Positions 41,795 through 50,530 of a stretch of DNA of 64,000 bases are shown here, one piece after another; position 1 is the first letter of the stretch; each line of letters opens with the position of its first letter. The notes beneath the pieces are model-generated. The model saw nothing but the letters and a program-made list of their open reading frames with translations, made no database searches and was not told the origin of the DNA. A program made the translations under genes and the position numbers. Source of the stretch: Pseudomonadaceae bacterium (GTDB lineage Bacteria > Pseudomonadota > Alphaproteobacteria > UBA2136 > UBA6156); contig JACKLD010000015.1 of NCBI GenBank assembly GCA_024236095.1, positions 75,187 through 139,186 of the forward strand, read 5' to 3'.

Positions 41795-42817
41795 TTATAC
41801 ATCGGGGAGATTGCCTTCGTTGGCGATGCTCTCGGCCAGCAACAACGCGCTGGCGGCAAAGTAGCTGGAGTAATTCCACCTCAGCAACACATCGAAATTG
41901 GGGCCCAGCATGTAGGTAGGGCCTTTGTCGCCCAGCGGGCGATACATGCGCAAGGCGGTTTCGGTGCCGCCCAACTTGCTGAACGACGTGCCCTTGGGCA
42001 CCACCCCCCAACGCTGCCACTGCGCCAGCGGATGCGGCTCGCTCAGGCCACGCTCGTTGAAGCCCGCACTTTCAGGCAACTTTACCGACACCTGCGCGGG
42101 CAAGCGCCATGGCACATCCTTTTGCCAGCCAAGAGCTTTCAAGAACGTTCCCGCACTCATGAAGACATCGGCCGGCGTATTCCAGATATCCACCTTGCCA
42201 TCGCCGTTGCCATCAGCAGCATGCTTCAGGTAGTTGCTCGGCATGAACTGGCATTGCCCCATGGCGCCCGCCCAACTGCCGGTCAATTCGGCGGGATTGA
42301 TCCCGCGCTTGCGCGCCACCCGCAGGGCGTTGACCGCCTCTTTGCCAAAGAATTCGCCGCGGTCGTTGTCCCACGCCAACGTCACCAACGCGGGCACCAC
42401 GGGGTGGTTGCCCATGTTGGCGCCGAAATTGCTCTCGATGCCCCACAGCGCCACAATCACCTCCGGCGGCACACCGGTGGCTTGCGAAGCCTTGGCAAGC
42501 TCTTTTTTGTGCTCGGCCAGCAAAGCGGCGCCCTTCTCACGGCGCGGCTTGGCCAGCATTTTGGCCACGTAGCTTTCAAAGGTGCTCTTGATTTCCGGCT
42601 GATTGGCCTCACTCTTGATGGCGGGCGCATAAGGTTGCACCTTGCCATCAAAGGCTTCGTCCAACAGCGCGGGGTTCAGTCCTTCGGCAGCCACCTGTTG
42701 GCGGAACGACTGGTAAAACTCCTTGAACGGCGGCTTGCCGGGCTTGGCGGCCAGCTCTCCCTGGGTACTGCATGCCACCAGAAGCAGGGTGGCGGTCAAG
42801 ACGGAACGGTTGAACAT
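41795..42817 (-). CDS. mltB: MltB-type lytic murein transglycosylase (lipoprotein)
   Basis: 340 residues; lipobox LLLVACS (Cys16), then the SLT_2 domain with the catalytic Glu in ALWGIESNFGANMGNHPV, the tetrad helix NALRVARKRGINPAELTGSW, and AGAMGQCQFMPSNYLKHAAD. It cuts the MurNAc-GlcNAc bond to make anhydro-muropeptides in the periplasm. No C-terminal peptidoglycan-binding domain follows. First of the mltB-rlpA-dac row. Confidence 0.93.
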   Translation of the reverse strand: MFNRSVLTATLLLVACSTQGELAAKPGKPPFKEFYQSFRQQVAAEGLNPALLDEAFDGKVQPYAPAIKSEANQPEIKSTFESYVAKMLAKPRREKGAALLAEHKKELAKASQATGVPPEVIVALWGIESNFGANMGNHPVVPALVTLAWDNDRGEFFGKEAVNALRVARKRGINPAELTGSWAGAMGQCQFMPSNYLKHAADGNGDGKVDIWNTPADVFMSAGTFLKALGWQKDVPWRLPAQVSVKLPESAGFNERGLSEPHPLAQWQRWGVVPKGTSFSKLGGTETALRMYRPLGDKGPTYMLGPNFDVLLRWNYSSYFAASALLLAESIANEGNLPDV

Positions 42818-42893
42818 GCGCGCATGGTAGCAGCATTGCCGGGCCTTGCCAGCCCGGGCCGGTGCGATGCCCCACCCGAGTGTGGCAGCAACA

Positions 42894-44627
42894 TCAAACC
42901 TTCTTGAATTTGGCGGCGCGGCCCTGCAACTGCTCGGTCACCTGGCCGATTTCCTGAATCTTCACCTCGCCATCCTTCACCACCGAGGCTTGTTCCTCGG
43001 CAGCCGCCGCAATCATCTCCACCCCCTCGTTGAGGCTGATGGCGTTCTGGATGATTTCGCCCAGCGAATCGCTGGTCTGATTGAGGTATGCACGGCCGCT
43101 GTTGACCTTGTCGAACACCTCATGGATACGGTGCTGGCTTTGTTGGGTAAGGTTTTTGACCCCTTCCACGGTCTGGGAAATCTGCTCCACCGACTGCGAG
43201 GTTTGCTGCGCCAGCTTGCGCACCTCGTCGGCCACCACGGCAAAGCCGCGCCCGCTCTCGCCCGCCCGCGCCGCCTCGATGGCGGCATTCAACGCCAGCA
43301 GGTTGGTTTGCGCGGCGATGCTCTGGATGATCTGCACGATTTCCAGAATGCCTTCGCTTTGCTTGGTCAGCGCATCAATCTCTTCAAGGGTTTTTCCCGA
43401 GGCCACCTCGATGTTGTCGAACCCGCCGCGCAGGTCTTTCAGCACCGCTTCGCTGCTTTCGGCCAAACTGCGGGCCCCGCGGCTTTGCTCGCTGGCCTGC
43501 ATGGCGTGCTCGGCCACGCTTTGGGTGGCGGTTTTCATTTCATCCCACGACTGATGGAAGGTGTTCACCACATACGACATCTGCTCGGCGCCTTCCACCA
43601 CGCCCTGCACCAGCCCGCCAAGCTGCTCGACCATTTCGTTGGTGGAACGTCCGACCGCCCCGATTTCATCCTGCAAGCGGATGTCCAGCGGCCTGGTGTT
43701 GAGAGTTCCCTGCGCCACTTCGTGCAGACGTCCGCTCACCTGTTGCAGGGCGGTCATCACCTCGCGCTTGAACACCCACGCCACACCACTGCCAACCAGT
43801 AGCATCAGGGCACCGTAGGCCAGTGTTCCGGTCAGCATGGCCTGCCACAAAAAGCCGGTCAGCTTGCTGTTGTCTTGTTGCAGGCGCACCCGCAAGAAGG
43901 GCTTGTCGGTAGGGAACGCAAATGCCGCCTCCACCACGTCTGCGCTGTCGAGTCTGTTCTCCGACACTGCGAGGCTTTTCTTCCCGTCCAGCGCCACCAG
44001 CGTCATCGCCGCGTCAATCTTCTCGGCCAGCGGCAGCAGCTCTTTCAGCGGGCTGGTGTGCAACACCAAATACCCCTTGGCGGGAATGCCGATCGGCACC
44101 ACCACGCTGGTCAACGGCGTGCCGTCGGGCAGCGTCCAGTCAAACGTTTCAAGGGCAAAACGCTCTTTGCCCTTGCGCCCTTGCAAGTAGGCAACCACAT
44201 CTTCCGGCAGCTCGCGCACCGTATCCAGCCCCTTGGTACTGGCTCCCAACACGCCGCCAAACTTCTTGTCGTACATCACCGCGCGCTGCAGATCGATGAC
44301 GCCCAGCGTCACGTTACCCTGCGAATACTCGCCGTCCAGCACGGCCACCAACGAGGGCCCCTCGCTCCCGGCGGAGGAAAAATAGTCTTTATACGCGCCA
44401 TTGGATGCAGAGACGCTTCCCGCCTGCACCAGTGCCTCTTTCCATGACGCAAACATCTCTGCCAGCAAATTGTTGGCCGACGTTTGCAAACATCCCGCCG
44501 CCGGCGGGATGTTTGTTTGTGAAATATAAGCTTGCATTTTGGCCTGTTGTTCCCCATACAGAGGCCACGTTCGGATCCTGCTGGCGAATTCCTGCAGCAC
44601 GCCTGACGAACTGCCGCCCCTAAGCAT
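42894..44627 (-). CDS. Methyl-accepting chemotaxis protein with abnormal N-terminus
   Basis: 577 residues from ATG 44627; the start is a guess because no ribosome site is visible and the divergent helicase gene occupies the upstream DNA. Sensor region to about 265, one membrane helix (LTGTLAYGALMLLVGSGVAWVF minus ends, near 270-290), HAMP (MTALQQVSGRLHEVAQG), then the signalling hairpin with tip AAQTNLLALNAAIEAARAGE. The first membrane helix that should precede the sensor is missing. A 12-bp hairpin lies in the 5' coding part. No chemotaxis operon is nearby. Probably 5' truncated or rearranged. Confidence 0.75.
   Translation of the reverse strand: MLRGGSSSGVLQEFASRIRTWPLYGEQQAKMQAYISQTNIPPAAGCLQTSANNLLAEMFASWKEALVQAGSVSASNGAYKDYFSSAGSEGPSLVAVLDGEYSQGNVTLGVIDLQRAVMYDKKFGGVLGASTKGLDTVRELPEDVVAYLQGRKGKERFALETFDWTLPDGTPLTSVVVPIGIPAKGYLVLHTSPLKELLPLAEKIDAAMTLVALDGKKSLAVSENRLDSADVVEAAFAFPTDKPFLRVRLQQDNSKLTGFLWQAMLTGTLAYGALMLLVGSGVAWVFKREVMTALQQVSGRLHEVAQGTLNTRPLDIRLQDEIGAVGRSTNEMVEQLGGLVQGVVEGAEQMSYVVNTFHQSWDEMKTATQSVAEHAMQASEQSRGARSLAESSEAVLKDLRGGFDNIEVASGKTLEEIDALTKQSEGILEIVQIIQSIAAQTNLLALNAAIEAARAGESGRGFAVVADEVRKLAQQTSQSVEQISQTVEGVKNLTQQSQHRIHEVFDKVNSGRAYLNQTSDSLGEIIQNAISLNEGVEMIAAAAEEQASVVKDGEVKIQEIGQVTEQLQGRAAKFKKV
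44488..44514. terminator. Strong hairpin inside the 5' part of the MCP gene
   Basis: AAACATCCCGCC-GCC-GGCGGGATGTTT, 12 perfect base pairs with a 3-base loop, then TGTTTG on the plus strand. It looks like an intrinsic terminator or inserted palindrome rather than coding sequence. Confidence 0.55.
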
Positions 44628-44667
44628 TGTGCCGTGGAGCTGCCACGACACAATGAAAGACCCTACC

Positions 44668-45903
44668 ATGTCGACATTCGACGCCCTGCGCCTGCACCCC
44701 AAATTGGCGCAAGCACTTGCCGCCAAAGAATTTACCACTCCCACGCCGGTTCAGGCCCAGGCCATCCCGCCAATTATGAACGGCGAGGAAGTGATGGCCT
44801 GCGCCCCCACCGGCACCGGCAAGACCGCCGCCTTTGTGCTGCCCGCATTGCACCGCATCCTGTCCCATCCCGCGCCCAAGGGGCACGGCCCCCGCGTGCT
44901 GGTGCTGACGCCCACCCGCGAGTTGGCCCAGCAGGTGATGGAAAACGTCCGTCTGTTCGGCAAACACGCGGGCATCCGTACCGGCGCCATTGTCGGCGGG
45001 GTGGGCTACGGCCCGCAATTCCAATTGCTGCGCAACCCGCTGGACATGTTGGTGGCCACACCGGGGCGTCTCATCGACCATCTGGAACAAGACCGCATCG
45101 ACTTTTCCCGCATCGAAATGGTGGTGCTTGACGAAGCCGACAAGATGCTCGACATGGGCTTTTTGAAGCCGGTGCAGCGCATCCTCAAGGCGGCGGACGA
45201 CAAGGCCGCACGCTTGCAGGTTCTACTGTTCTCGGCCACCTTTACCGACTCGGTCAACAAATTCGCCGCCAAGGCGCTGATCGACCCCGTGCGCATCGAG
45301 CTGGCCAGTGCCAAGGTCGACCACAGCCAAATCACCCAAAAGGCCTTCCGGAGCGACGGGGCCGCCCACAAGATGCTCATGCTGGAAGAACTGTTGAAAA
45401 ACCCGGCGGTGACGCAAGCCATCGTTTTCCGCGCCACCAAGCACGGCAGCGACAAATTGGCAAACCAGCTTGAAAAGATGGGCCACAAGGCCGCCGCCCT
45501 GCACGGCGGCATGAAACAGAACGCCCGCAAACGCACGCTAGACGCCCTGCAACACGGCAAGGTGCGGGTGCTGGTAGCCACCGACGTGGCCGCACGCGGC
45601 ATCGACGTGAAGGGCCTCAGCCACGTCATCAACTTCGATCTGCCGCAAGTGGCCGAAGACTACATCCACCGCATCGGCCGTACCGGCCGCGCGGGCGAGA
45701 CCGGCCAAGCCCTGTCGCTGATCGCCCCTTCCGACGTGCCGATGCTGAAGGATATCGAAAAGCTGTTGGGCAAACGCATCGAGATGGCCTTCATGCCGGG
45801 GTTTGAGCCGGAGCTCTCGCAAGCCGACTTCAGCCAGCAAGGCGCCAAGGCACCGCGCACCTTCAAGACCAAACCGCGCGGCGGCGCCAGGCGGCGGGCA
45901 TAG
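44668..45903 (+). CDS. DEAD-box RNA helicase (RhlE/DeaD-like)
   Basis: 411 residues from ATG 44668 (ATG 44653 in frame). All motifs present: Q motif (PTPVQAQAIPPI), Walker A APTGTGKT, PTRELAQQ, GG, ATPGRLIDHL, DEAD (VVLDEADKM), SAT (FSATFTDS), VFRATKHGSDKLA, ATDVAARGID, HRIGRTGRAG. The C-terminal tail is short and basic (KTKPRGGARRRA), the RNA-binding kind. It unwinds short RNA duplexes, e.g. in ribosome assembly. Divergent from the MCP gene. Confidence 0.93.
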   Translation: MSTFDALRLHPKLAQALAAKEFTTPTPVQAQAIPPIMNGEEVMACAPTGTGKTAAFVLPALHRILSHPAPKGHGPRVLVLTPTRELAQQVMENVRLFGKHAGIRTGAIVGGVGYGPQFQLLRNPLDMLVATPGRLIDHLEQDRIDFSRIEMVVLDEADKMLDMGFLKPVQRILKAADDKAARLQVLLFSATFTDSVNKFAAKALIDPVRIELASAKVDHSQITQKAFRSDGAAHKMLMLEELLKNPAVTQAIVFRATKHGSDKLANQLEKMGHKAAALHGGMKQNARKRTLDALQHGKVRVLVATDVAARGIDVKGLSHVINFDLPQVAEDYIHRIGRTGRAGETGQALSLIAPSDVPMLKDIEKLLGKRIEMAFMPGFEPELSQADFSQQGAKAPRTFKTKPRGGARRRA

Positions 45904-45905
45904 CG

Positions 45906-45998
45906 GCCTGCGGCGGCCCAAACCCGTCAGCACCAAGCCAAGATACAAATCAACCCCCGCTGGGGGCTGCTTTGTATCTTGGTCGGGGAGACAAGATT
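45906..45998. repeat. 93-bp direct repeat, distal copy (mini-element 2)
   Basis: Matches 46061-46153 with one mismatch. It contains a full terminator hairpin and, at 45980-45998, the last 19 bases of tRNA-Pro(TGG) (minus strand, AATCTTGTCTCCCCGACCA). Offset 155 bases. On the minus strand the copy is preceded by GACAA...TTGTC and ATTAACG...CGTAAT pairings, an imperfect version of the hairpins at the other two tRNAs. Confidence 0.85.
45938..45982. terminator. Terminator in the distal repeat copy
   Basis: CCAAGATACAAA...TTTGTATCTTGG (12 bp) around an inner CCCCC-GCT-GGGGG stem. Serves the convergent helicase gene and is the duplicate of the tRNA-Pro terminator. Confidence 0.8.
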
Positions 45999-46060
45999 AC
46001 GTTTGTTCCAAACGTTGCAAAAACCTAAACTCACAAGCTCGTTAATGTTTTTGTCGAACT

Positions 46061-46134
46061 GCCTGCGGCGGCTCAAACCCGTCAGCACCAAGCCAAGATA
46101 CAAATCAACCCCCGCTGGGGGCTGCTTTGTATCT

Positions 46135-46153
<19 letters not shown>
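46061..46153. repeat. 93-bp direct repeat, copy at the intact tRNA-Pro(TGG)
   Basis: Covers the terminator (46093-46137) and the 3' 19 bases of the tRNA (46135-46153). See the distal copy at 45906. Confidence 0.85.
46093..46137 (-). terminator. tRNA-Pro(TGG) terminator using the CCA end as stem
   Basis: On the minus strand the hairpin starts with the tRNA's own CCA: CCAAGATACAAA, GCAG, CCCCC-AGC-GGGGG, TTGA, TTTGTATCTTGG. Twelve outer and five inner base pairs with small internal loops. Confidence 0.8.
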
Positions 46154-46211
<58 letters not shown>

Positions 46212-46222
46212 ACATGGAAGGT

Positions 46223-46251
46223 GTTGTAGGGCGCTTTGGCGGGTTTGTCTA
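46223..46251 (-). promoter_or_regulatory. Promoter of tRNA-Pro(TGG)
   Basis: Minus strand TAGACA (46251-46246), 17-base spacer, TACAAC (46228-46223), 11 bases before the tRNA. Confidence 0.5.
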
Positions 46252-46283
46252 CCGGCAACATGGCTTTTGGAAAGGGATTGGTT

Positions 46284-47555
46284 TTAACGTCCCGCAAGAC
46301 GTCCTTCGGCGGCCAGCAGGTTGAACTCGGCCACCAGCGCATTGCGTTTGGCGGTGGCAAGGCGGGTACGGCCTGCCGCCAGCTCTTGTTCGGCGTTCAG
46401 CACCTCCAGCAGGCTGCGGGTGCCAAGCTGCTGTTCGCGGCGCACCCCCTCGGCGGCACGGGCCAGCGCTGCCACCTCCTGCTCGGCGGCAGCGACCGCC
46501 GCGCGGGCGGCCTCCACATCGGCCACGGCGGTGGCATGCAGACGGGCCAGTTCGCGGCGGGTGTCTTCCAGCGTATAATGGGCACGGCGGGCCTCGGCCT
46601 TGGCGGCTTGCAGGTTGGCCACGTTCTGCCCCCCGGCAAACAGCGGCAAGCTTACCGTCACCAATACAGTCTGGTCTTCCACCGTGTTGCCGCCCAAAAA
46701 GGTGGTATCGCGGCTTTGATTGCTGCTGGCACGCAAGGTAGCCTCCGGCAAAAAGTCGGCCCACGCACCGCGCACATCAAAGCGGCTGGCGGCCTTACGC
46801 GCCTCGGCGGCGGCCACCAGCGGGTGATTGGCAGCGGCAGGAGGTATCTCGGTGGTGGCGGGCCAGACCGGATTGCCGTCCAGCGGGCCGGCATAACGCG
46901 CCAAACTGGCGCGGGCGCCGGCCACCTTGGCCATGGCGGTGGCAAGGGTGGATTTGGCGGCTGCCACACGGGCCTCGCTTTGGGCCACATCGGTTTTGGT
47001 ACCCTCGCCCAGCTTAAGGCGCAGGTTGGCACCTTTCAGTTCATGTTCCACCGCTTCCAACAGGGTGCGGGTGTTGGCCGCTTCGTCTTCCGCCGCCAGC
47101 CAGTCCCCATACGCGGCGGCGGTTTGTACCAGCAGATTTTGGCGGGTGGAGGCGGCATCAAAGGCACTGGCACGGGCGGTATTCCGGGCGGATTTCCATC
47201 CCGCCAGCTCTTCCCCCAAGGTAAGCGGCTGCACCAGCACCAAACTATCGCCACGCGGGTGGCTGGTGTTGTGGGTGGCACCGGTCGTGGCGTCGCGCAC
47301 GCTCCAATCGCCCTCATAGTTCACGTGGGGCAACATGCTGCCGAAACGACTCCGGCTGCGGGCGGCGTCGGCATCGGCGGCCAGTTCTGCCGCACGCAAT
47401 TGCGGTGCACTGCGGGCCACGCGGGCCAGCACATCATGCAGGGTCAGTTGCGGCACGCTGGGCGTAACGGCAAGGGTGGAGGACACGCCCACCGCCTGTG
47501 CATGGGCCGCGCCCGCCAACGCCACCATTACCAGATACATCCCCACCCATTTCAT
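46284..47555 (-). CDS. tolC: TolC-family outer-membrane efflux protein
   Basis: 423 residues. Signal peptide (MYLVMVALAGAAHA), then two OEP repeats with the expected long helices (LTLHDVLARVARSAPQLRAA; LLEAVEHELKGANLRLKLGE followed by GTKTDVAQSEARVAAAK; and VSLPLFAGGQNVANLQAAKA). Trimers form a barrel and periplasmic tunnel for efflux pumps or type I secretion. Behind pcm on the same strand, with 48 bases between them, an arrangement known from many Alphaproteobacteria. No pump genes in the window. Confidence 0.9.
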   Translation of the reverse strand: MKWVGMYLVMVALAGAAHAQAVGVSSTLAVTPSVPQLTLHDVLARVARSAPQLRAAELAADADAARSRSRFGSMLPHVNYEGDWSVRDATTGATHNTSHPRGDSLVLVQPLTLGEELAGWKSARNTARASAFDAASTRQNLLVQTAAAYGDWLAAEDEAANTRTLLEAVEHELKGANLRLKLGEGTKTDVAQSEARVAAAKSTLATAMAKVAGARASLARYAGPLDGNPVWPATTEIPPAAANHPLVAAAEARKAASRFDVRGAWADFLPEATLRASSNQSRDTTFLGGNTVEDQTVLVTVSLPLFAGGQNVANLQAAKAEARRAHYTLEDTRRELARLHATAVADVEAARAAVAAAEQEVAALARAAEGVRREQQLGTRSLLEVLNAEQELAAGRTRLATAKRNALVAEFNLLAAEGRLAGR

Positions 47556-47603
47556 GCCGCCACCATGGGCGAGGCCGCCGACATGGTCAAGACGGCTGCC
47601 AAG

Positions 47604-48266
47604 CTAAAAGACAAACCCCTCAGCCTGCTGAAAGTTGGCCAACACATGCCCGTGGGTTTCAAACAGGGTTTCATCGAACAAGGTCTTACCATGCTTGGTG
47701 TAAATCGTCGCTTCGGGGACACCGTCGGCCCCCACACGCACGGCGGCCAGCTTGCCGCCATCCTTCAACTGGGCGATCAGGGCGGCAGGAATCACGGCGG
47801 CGGGAGCATCCAGCAGAACGGCATCGAACGGGGCATGGCGGGGGGCCCCGGCCTCGGGTGCCGCATGAAGGGTACGCACGTTGGCAATGTTCAAATCCAG
47901 CAAAGTGTTCTTGGCAGCGGTCAGATAGCGCTTGTTGTCTTCCACCATCACCACCTTGCCCGCCACCAGTGCCGCCACGGCGGCACTGTAACCTGTGGCG
48001 GCGGCCACCACCAGCACATGGCTGTTTTCTGCAAGCCCCAAGCCCTGCAACAAATGGGCAAGGGTCAAGGGCGCCATCATCTCGCGGCCCTGCCCCAACA
48101 AGACGGTCTCATCGGCATAGGCCACGCCCCGTTGGGCGGGCGGCACAAACAGTTCGCGCGGCACCGCGGCAAACGCCGCCAGCAGGGCTTTGTCGGTAAT
48201 GCGGTTGGGACGCAACTGGCCATCGACCATGTTGGCACGGGCGCGGGAGAAATCGGCTTGGCTCAT
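47604..48266 (-). CDS. pcm: Protein-L-isoaspartate O-methyltransferase
   Basis: 220 residues. Family marks: MVDGQLRPNRITDKALLAAF, FVPPAQRGVAYADE, LTLAHLLQGLG, a SAM-binding loop (LVVAAATGYSAAVAALVAG, replacing the usual GTGSGY by AATGYS), VMVEDNKRY. This group (PcmA-like, cytoplasmic) repairs isoaspartyl residues, though in alphaproteobacteria the exact role of the tolC-linked version is unclear. The altered SAM loop deserves note. Confidence 0.85.
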   Translation of the reverse strand: MSQADFSRARANMVDGQLRPNRITDKALLAAFAAVPRELFVPPAQRGVAYADETVLLGQGREMMAPLTLAHLLQGLGLAENSHVLVVAAATGYSAAVAALVAGKVVMVEDNKRYLTAAKNTLLDLNIANVRTLHAAPEAGAPRHAPFDAVLLDAPAAVIPAALIAQLKDGGKLAAVRVGADGVPEATIYTKHGKTLFDETLFETHGHVLANFQQAEGFVF

Positions 48267-48339
48267 AACGGCAACCTAGCAGGTCGTCCCTCTCTTCCCA
48301 AGCCCCCCTGCCCGCTTTGGGCACAGGGATGTGGCAGCT

Positions 48340-48786
48340 TCAACTCCGCCCCCACAACCGCTGCATTTGAAGATAGGTGAACGAAGCACTCCACGCAATC
48401 AGCACCAGCCCCAGCAGCGACTCGCTGGCGGCCAACAGGCGCAACGGCACGCCAACCGGCACAATCTCGCCAAACCCTACGGTGGTGTAAACAACGCTGG
48501 AGAAATAAACATAATGAAACCACCCGCCCACCGAAATGCTATCTTCCAACATCAGCAACTGCGTGTCCGAGAATCCTTCCAGAACACGATAGCTACCTGC
48601 AAACAACCATATCTCCACGACGTGCAGCATCAACACCCCGACCACCACCAACAGGATACGCGGGCGAACATGACGCAGGAACCGGCGCTCGACCCGCACC
48701 AGCCTGTCAAGAAGACTCAGCCCCTCGTAGTGCAACATCACACAGGCCAGCACCACCAATGCCAACAAGGCGGCAGGCAACAACAT
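48340..48786 (-). CDS. Two-pore-helix K+ channel-like membrane protein
   Basis: 148 residues with helices at about 2-17, 45-65 and 120-140 and a pore loop VYFSSVVYTTVGFGEIVPVG; TVGFGE fits the K+ selectivity filter (TVGYG variant). This is the Ion_trans_2 family. No cytoplasmic RCK or TrkA domain. It sits 3 bases from pntB and in the same direction, so it may be carried on the pnt transcript. Confidence 0.8.
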   Translation of the reverse strand: MLLPAALLALVVLACVMLHYEGLSLLDRLVRVERRFLRHVRPRILLVVVGVLMLHVVEIWLFAGSYRVLEGFSDTQLLMLEDSISVGGWFHYVYFSSVVYTTVGFGEIVPVGVPLRLLAASESLLGLVLIAWSASFTYLQMQRLWGRS

Positions 48787-48789
48787 AGG

Positions 48790-50178
48790 CTATCCTTCCT
48801 TCACTGCCTGCGTCAGCTTTTCCGCCACGTCCTTGGCGTCACCCAACAGAAGGGCGGCGTTGTCCATGGTGAATAACGGGTTGTCCACCCCCGCATAACC
48901 GGGGCGATGGCTACGCTTCACCACATACACCTGTTTGGCCTTCCACGCCTCCAACACCGGCATGCCGTAAATGGGGCTGCCCGGCGTGGTTTGCGCGGCG
49001 GGGTTGACCACATCGTTGGCGCCGAAAATCAGCACCACGTCGCTGCGGGCAAACTCGGGATTGATTTCTTCCAGCTCGTGCACGGCGTCATACGGAATGT
49101 CGGCCTCGGCCAGCAGCACGTTCATGTGGCCGGGCATGCGGCCCGCCACCGGATGGATGGCAAAACTCACCTCTTTGCCCTGCTCGGTGAGGGTGTTGAA
49201 CAGCTCCTTCACCGCATGCTGGGCCTGCGCCACCGCCATGCCGTAGCCGGGTACGATGATGATGCGCTCCGCCGTATCCAGCATGAAGGCGGCATCTTCC
49301 ACCCCTGCCTGCTTGGCCACTTTGCCGTCGGCCGCTGCGGGCACATCGGCAGCCACTTCGGCGCCAAAGCCGCCCATAATCACCGAGATGAAACTGCGGT
49401 TCATCGCCGCACACATGATGTAACTGAGAATGGCCCCACTCATGCCGATGATGGCACCGGTCAGTACCAGCAGCGGCTGTTCCAGCATGAAGCCGGTGGC
49501 CGCCGCCGCCCAGCCGGAGTAGCTGTTGAGCATGGACACAATCACCGGCATATCGGCCCCGCCGATGGGCGCCACCAGCGTGTAGCCGAAAATGGTAGCC
49601 AGCACGATGAGTGCCACAAACGGCCACGGGCTGAAGGTGGTCACAAAGGCCACGGCGCAGGCAACAATGGCCAGCAGCAGCAACAGGTTCAGCACATGGC
49701 GGCCGCCCCACGTCCATGGCCGCCCGCTCACCCAGCCCTGCAACTTGAGGGCTGCCAGAATCGAGCCGGAAAACGTCACCATCCCAATCGCGGCACCGGC
49801 ACTCATCTCGATGGTTTCGCGGGTTTCCAGCAGGCCGAAAGCGTAGTGCTGCAAATACATACCCGCTGCCACCAAGGCCGCCGCCAGCCCGACAAAACTG
49901 TGAAACGCCGCCACCAGTTGCGGCAAGCTGGTCAGCTGGATGCCCCGCGCAATCGGCACGCCCACCACCGCCCCCAGCGCCAGTCCGGCGGCAATCGTGA
50001 TGTAATCGGTCACCCCCGCCTGCAACAGCGTAATCACAATCGCCAACGCCATGCCCGCCATGGCGTAGCTGTTGCCGCGCCGTGCGGTTTTGGGGTGGGC
50101 CAGGCCCTTCAGCCCCATGATGAACAACAGCCCCGCCAGCAGGGCGAGAAGTGCGGAAAGGTCGGGAGAGAGGGTCAT
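48790..50178 (-). CDS. pntB: NAD(P) transhydrogenase subunit beta
   Basis: 462 residues. Eight or nine membrane helices (about 5-260), then the NADP-binding dIII domain: RIIIVPGYGMAVAQAQHAVKE, FAIHPVAGRMPGHMNVLLAEADIPYD, VLIFGANDVVNPAAQTTPGSPIYGMP, and YAGVDNPLF at the end. It couples proton entry to hydride transfer from NADH to NADP+. Immediately after pntAB (no gap). Confidence 0.96.
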   Translation of the reverse strand: MTLSPDLSALLALLAGLLFIMGLKGLAHPKTARRGNSYAMAGMALAIVITLLQAGVTDYITIAAGLALGAVVGVPIARGIQLTSLPQLVAAFHSFVGLAAALVAAGMYLQHYAFGLLETRETIEMSAGAAIGMVTFSGSILAALKLQGWVSGRPWTWGGRHVLNLLLLLAIVACAVAFVTTFSPWPFVALIVLATIFGYTLVAPIGGADMPVIVSMLNSYSGWAAAATGFMLEQPLLVLTGAIIGMSGAILSYIMCAAMNRSFISVIMGGFGAEVAADVPAAADGKVAKQAGVEDAAFMLDTAERIIIVPGYGMAVAQAQHAVKELFNTLTEQGKEVSFAIHPVAGRMPGHMNVLLAEADIPYDAVHELEEINPEFARSDVVLIFGANDVVNPAAQTTPGSPIYGMPVLEAWKAKQVYVVKRSHRPGYAGVDNPLFTMDNAALLLGDAKDVAEKLTQAVKEG

Positions 50179-50526
50179 TTATTTACCCCCCTTCTGCCGG
50201 AACATCGAAAGCATCCGTCGTGTAATCGCAAAACCACCAAATATGTTTATGGCGCAAAGGGCTACGGCAACAAATCCAAGTATTTTTGCAACCGATTGCA
50301 GCGTGGCGGCGTGAGGGTTGCAGGCAATGGCGTTGCACACCGCGTCATCCACCACCGCAGGCCCTGCCACCAGAACGGCCGCCACGATGACGATGCCGGA
50401 AATGGCGTTGGTCACGGCCATCAGCGGGGTATGCAGCGCGGGCGTAACCCCCCACACCACAAAGTAGCCAATCACACAGGCCAACACAAAGACCATGATG
50501 AGAACGGTAAGGGTTGTGAGTTCCAT
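50179..50526 (-). CDS. pntAB: NAD(P) transhydrogenase alpha subunit, membrane part
   Basis: 115 residues with three to four helices: VIGYFVVWGVTPALHTPLMAVTNAISG is the conserved core (given here as residues about 19-45), followed by ILGFVAVALCAINIFGGFAIT. It is the C-terminal, proton-channel part of PntA that is fused in E. coli and separate in Rhodospirillum-like bacteria. In this operon an unrelated gene stands between it and pntAA. Confidence 0.95.
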   Translation of the reverse strand: MELTTLTVLIMVFVLACVIGYFVVWGVTPALHTPLMAVTNAISGIVIVAAVLVAGPAVVDDAVCNAIACNPHAATLQSVAKILGFVAVALCAINIFGGFAITRRMLSMFRQKGGK

Positions 50527-50530
50527 GGGG

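Noticed and set aside
44573..44598. BamHI, EcoRI and PstI-like sites clustered within 26 bases, recalling a vector cloning site
   Set aside because: Only the 12 bases GAATTCCTGCAG match a common polylinker; surrounding DNA is ordinary genomic sequence and in frame with the MCP. Chance is more likely, though read support there is worth a look.
46236..48380. A 714-codon open frame across tolC and pcm on the opposite strand
   Set aside because: Gly/His/Gln-rich antisense artefact spanning two clear genes.
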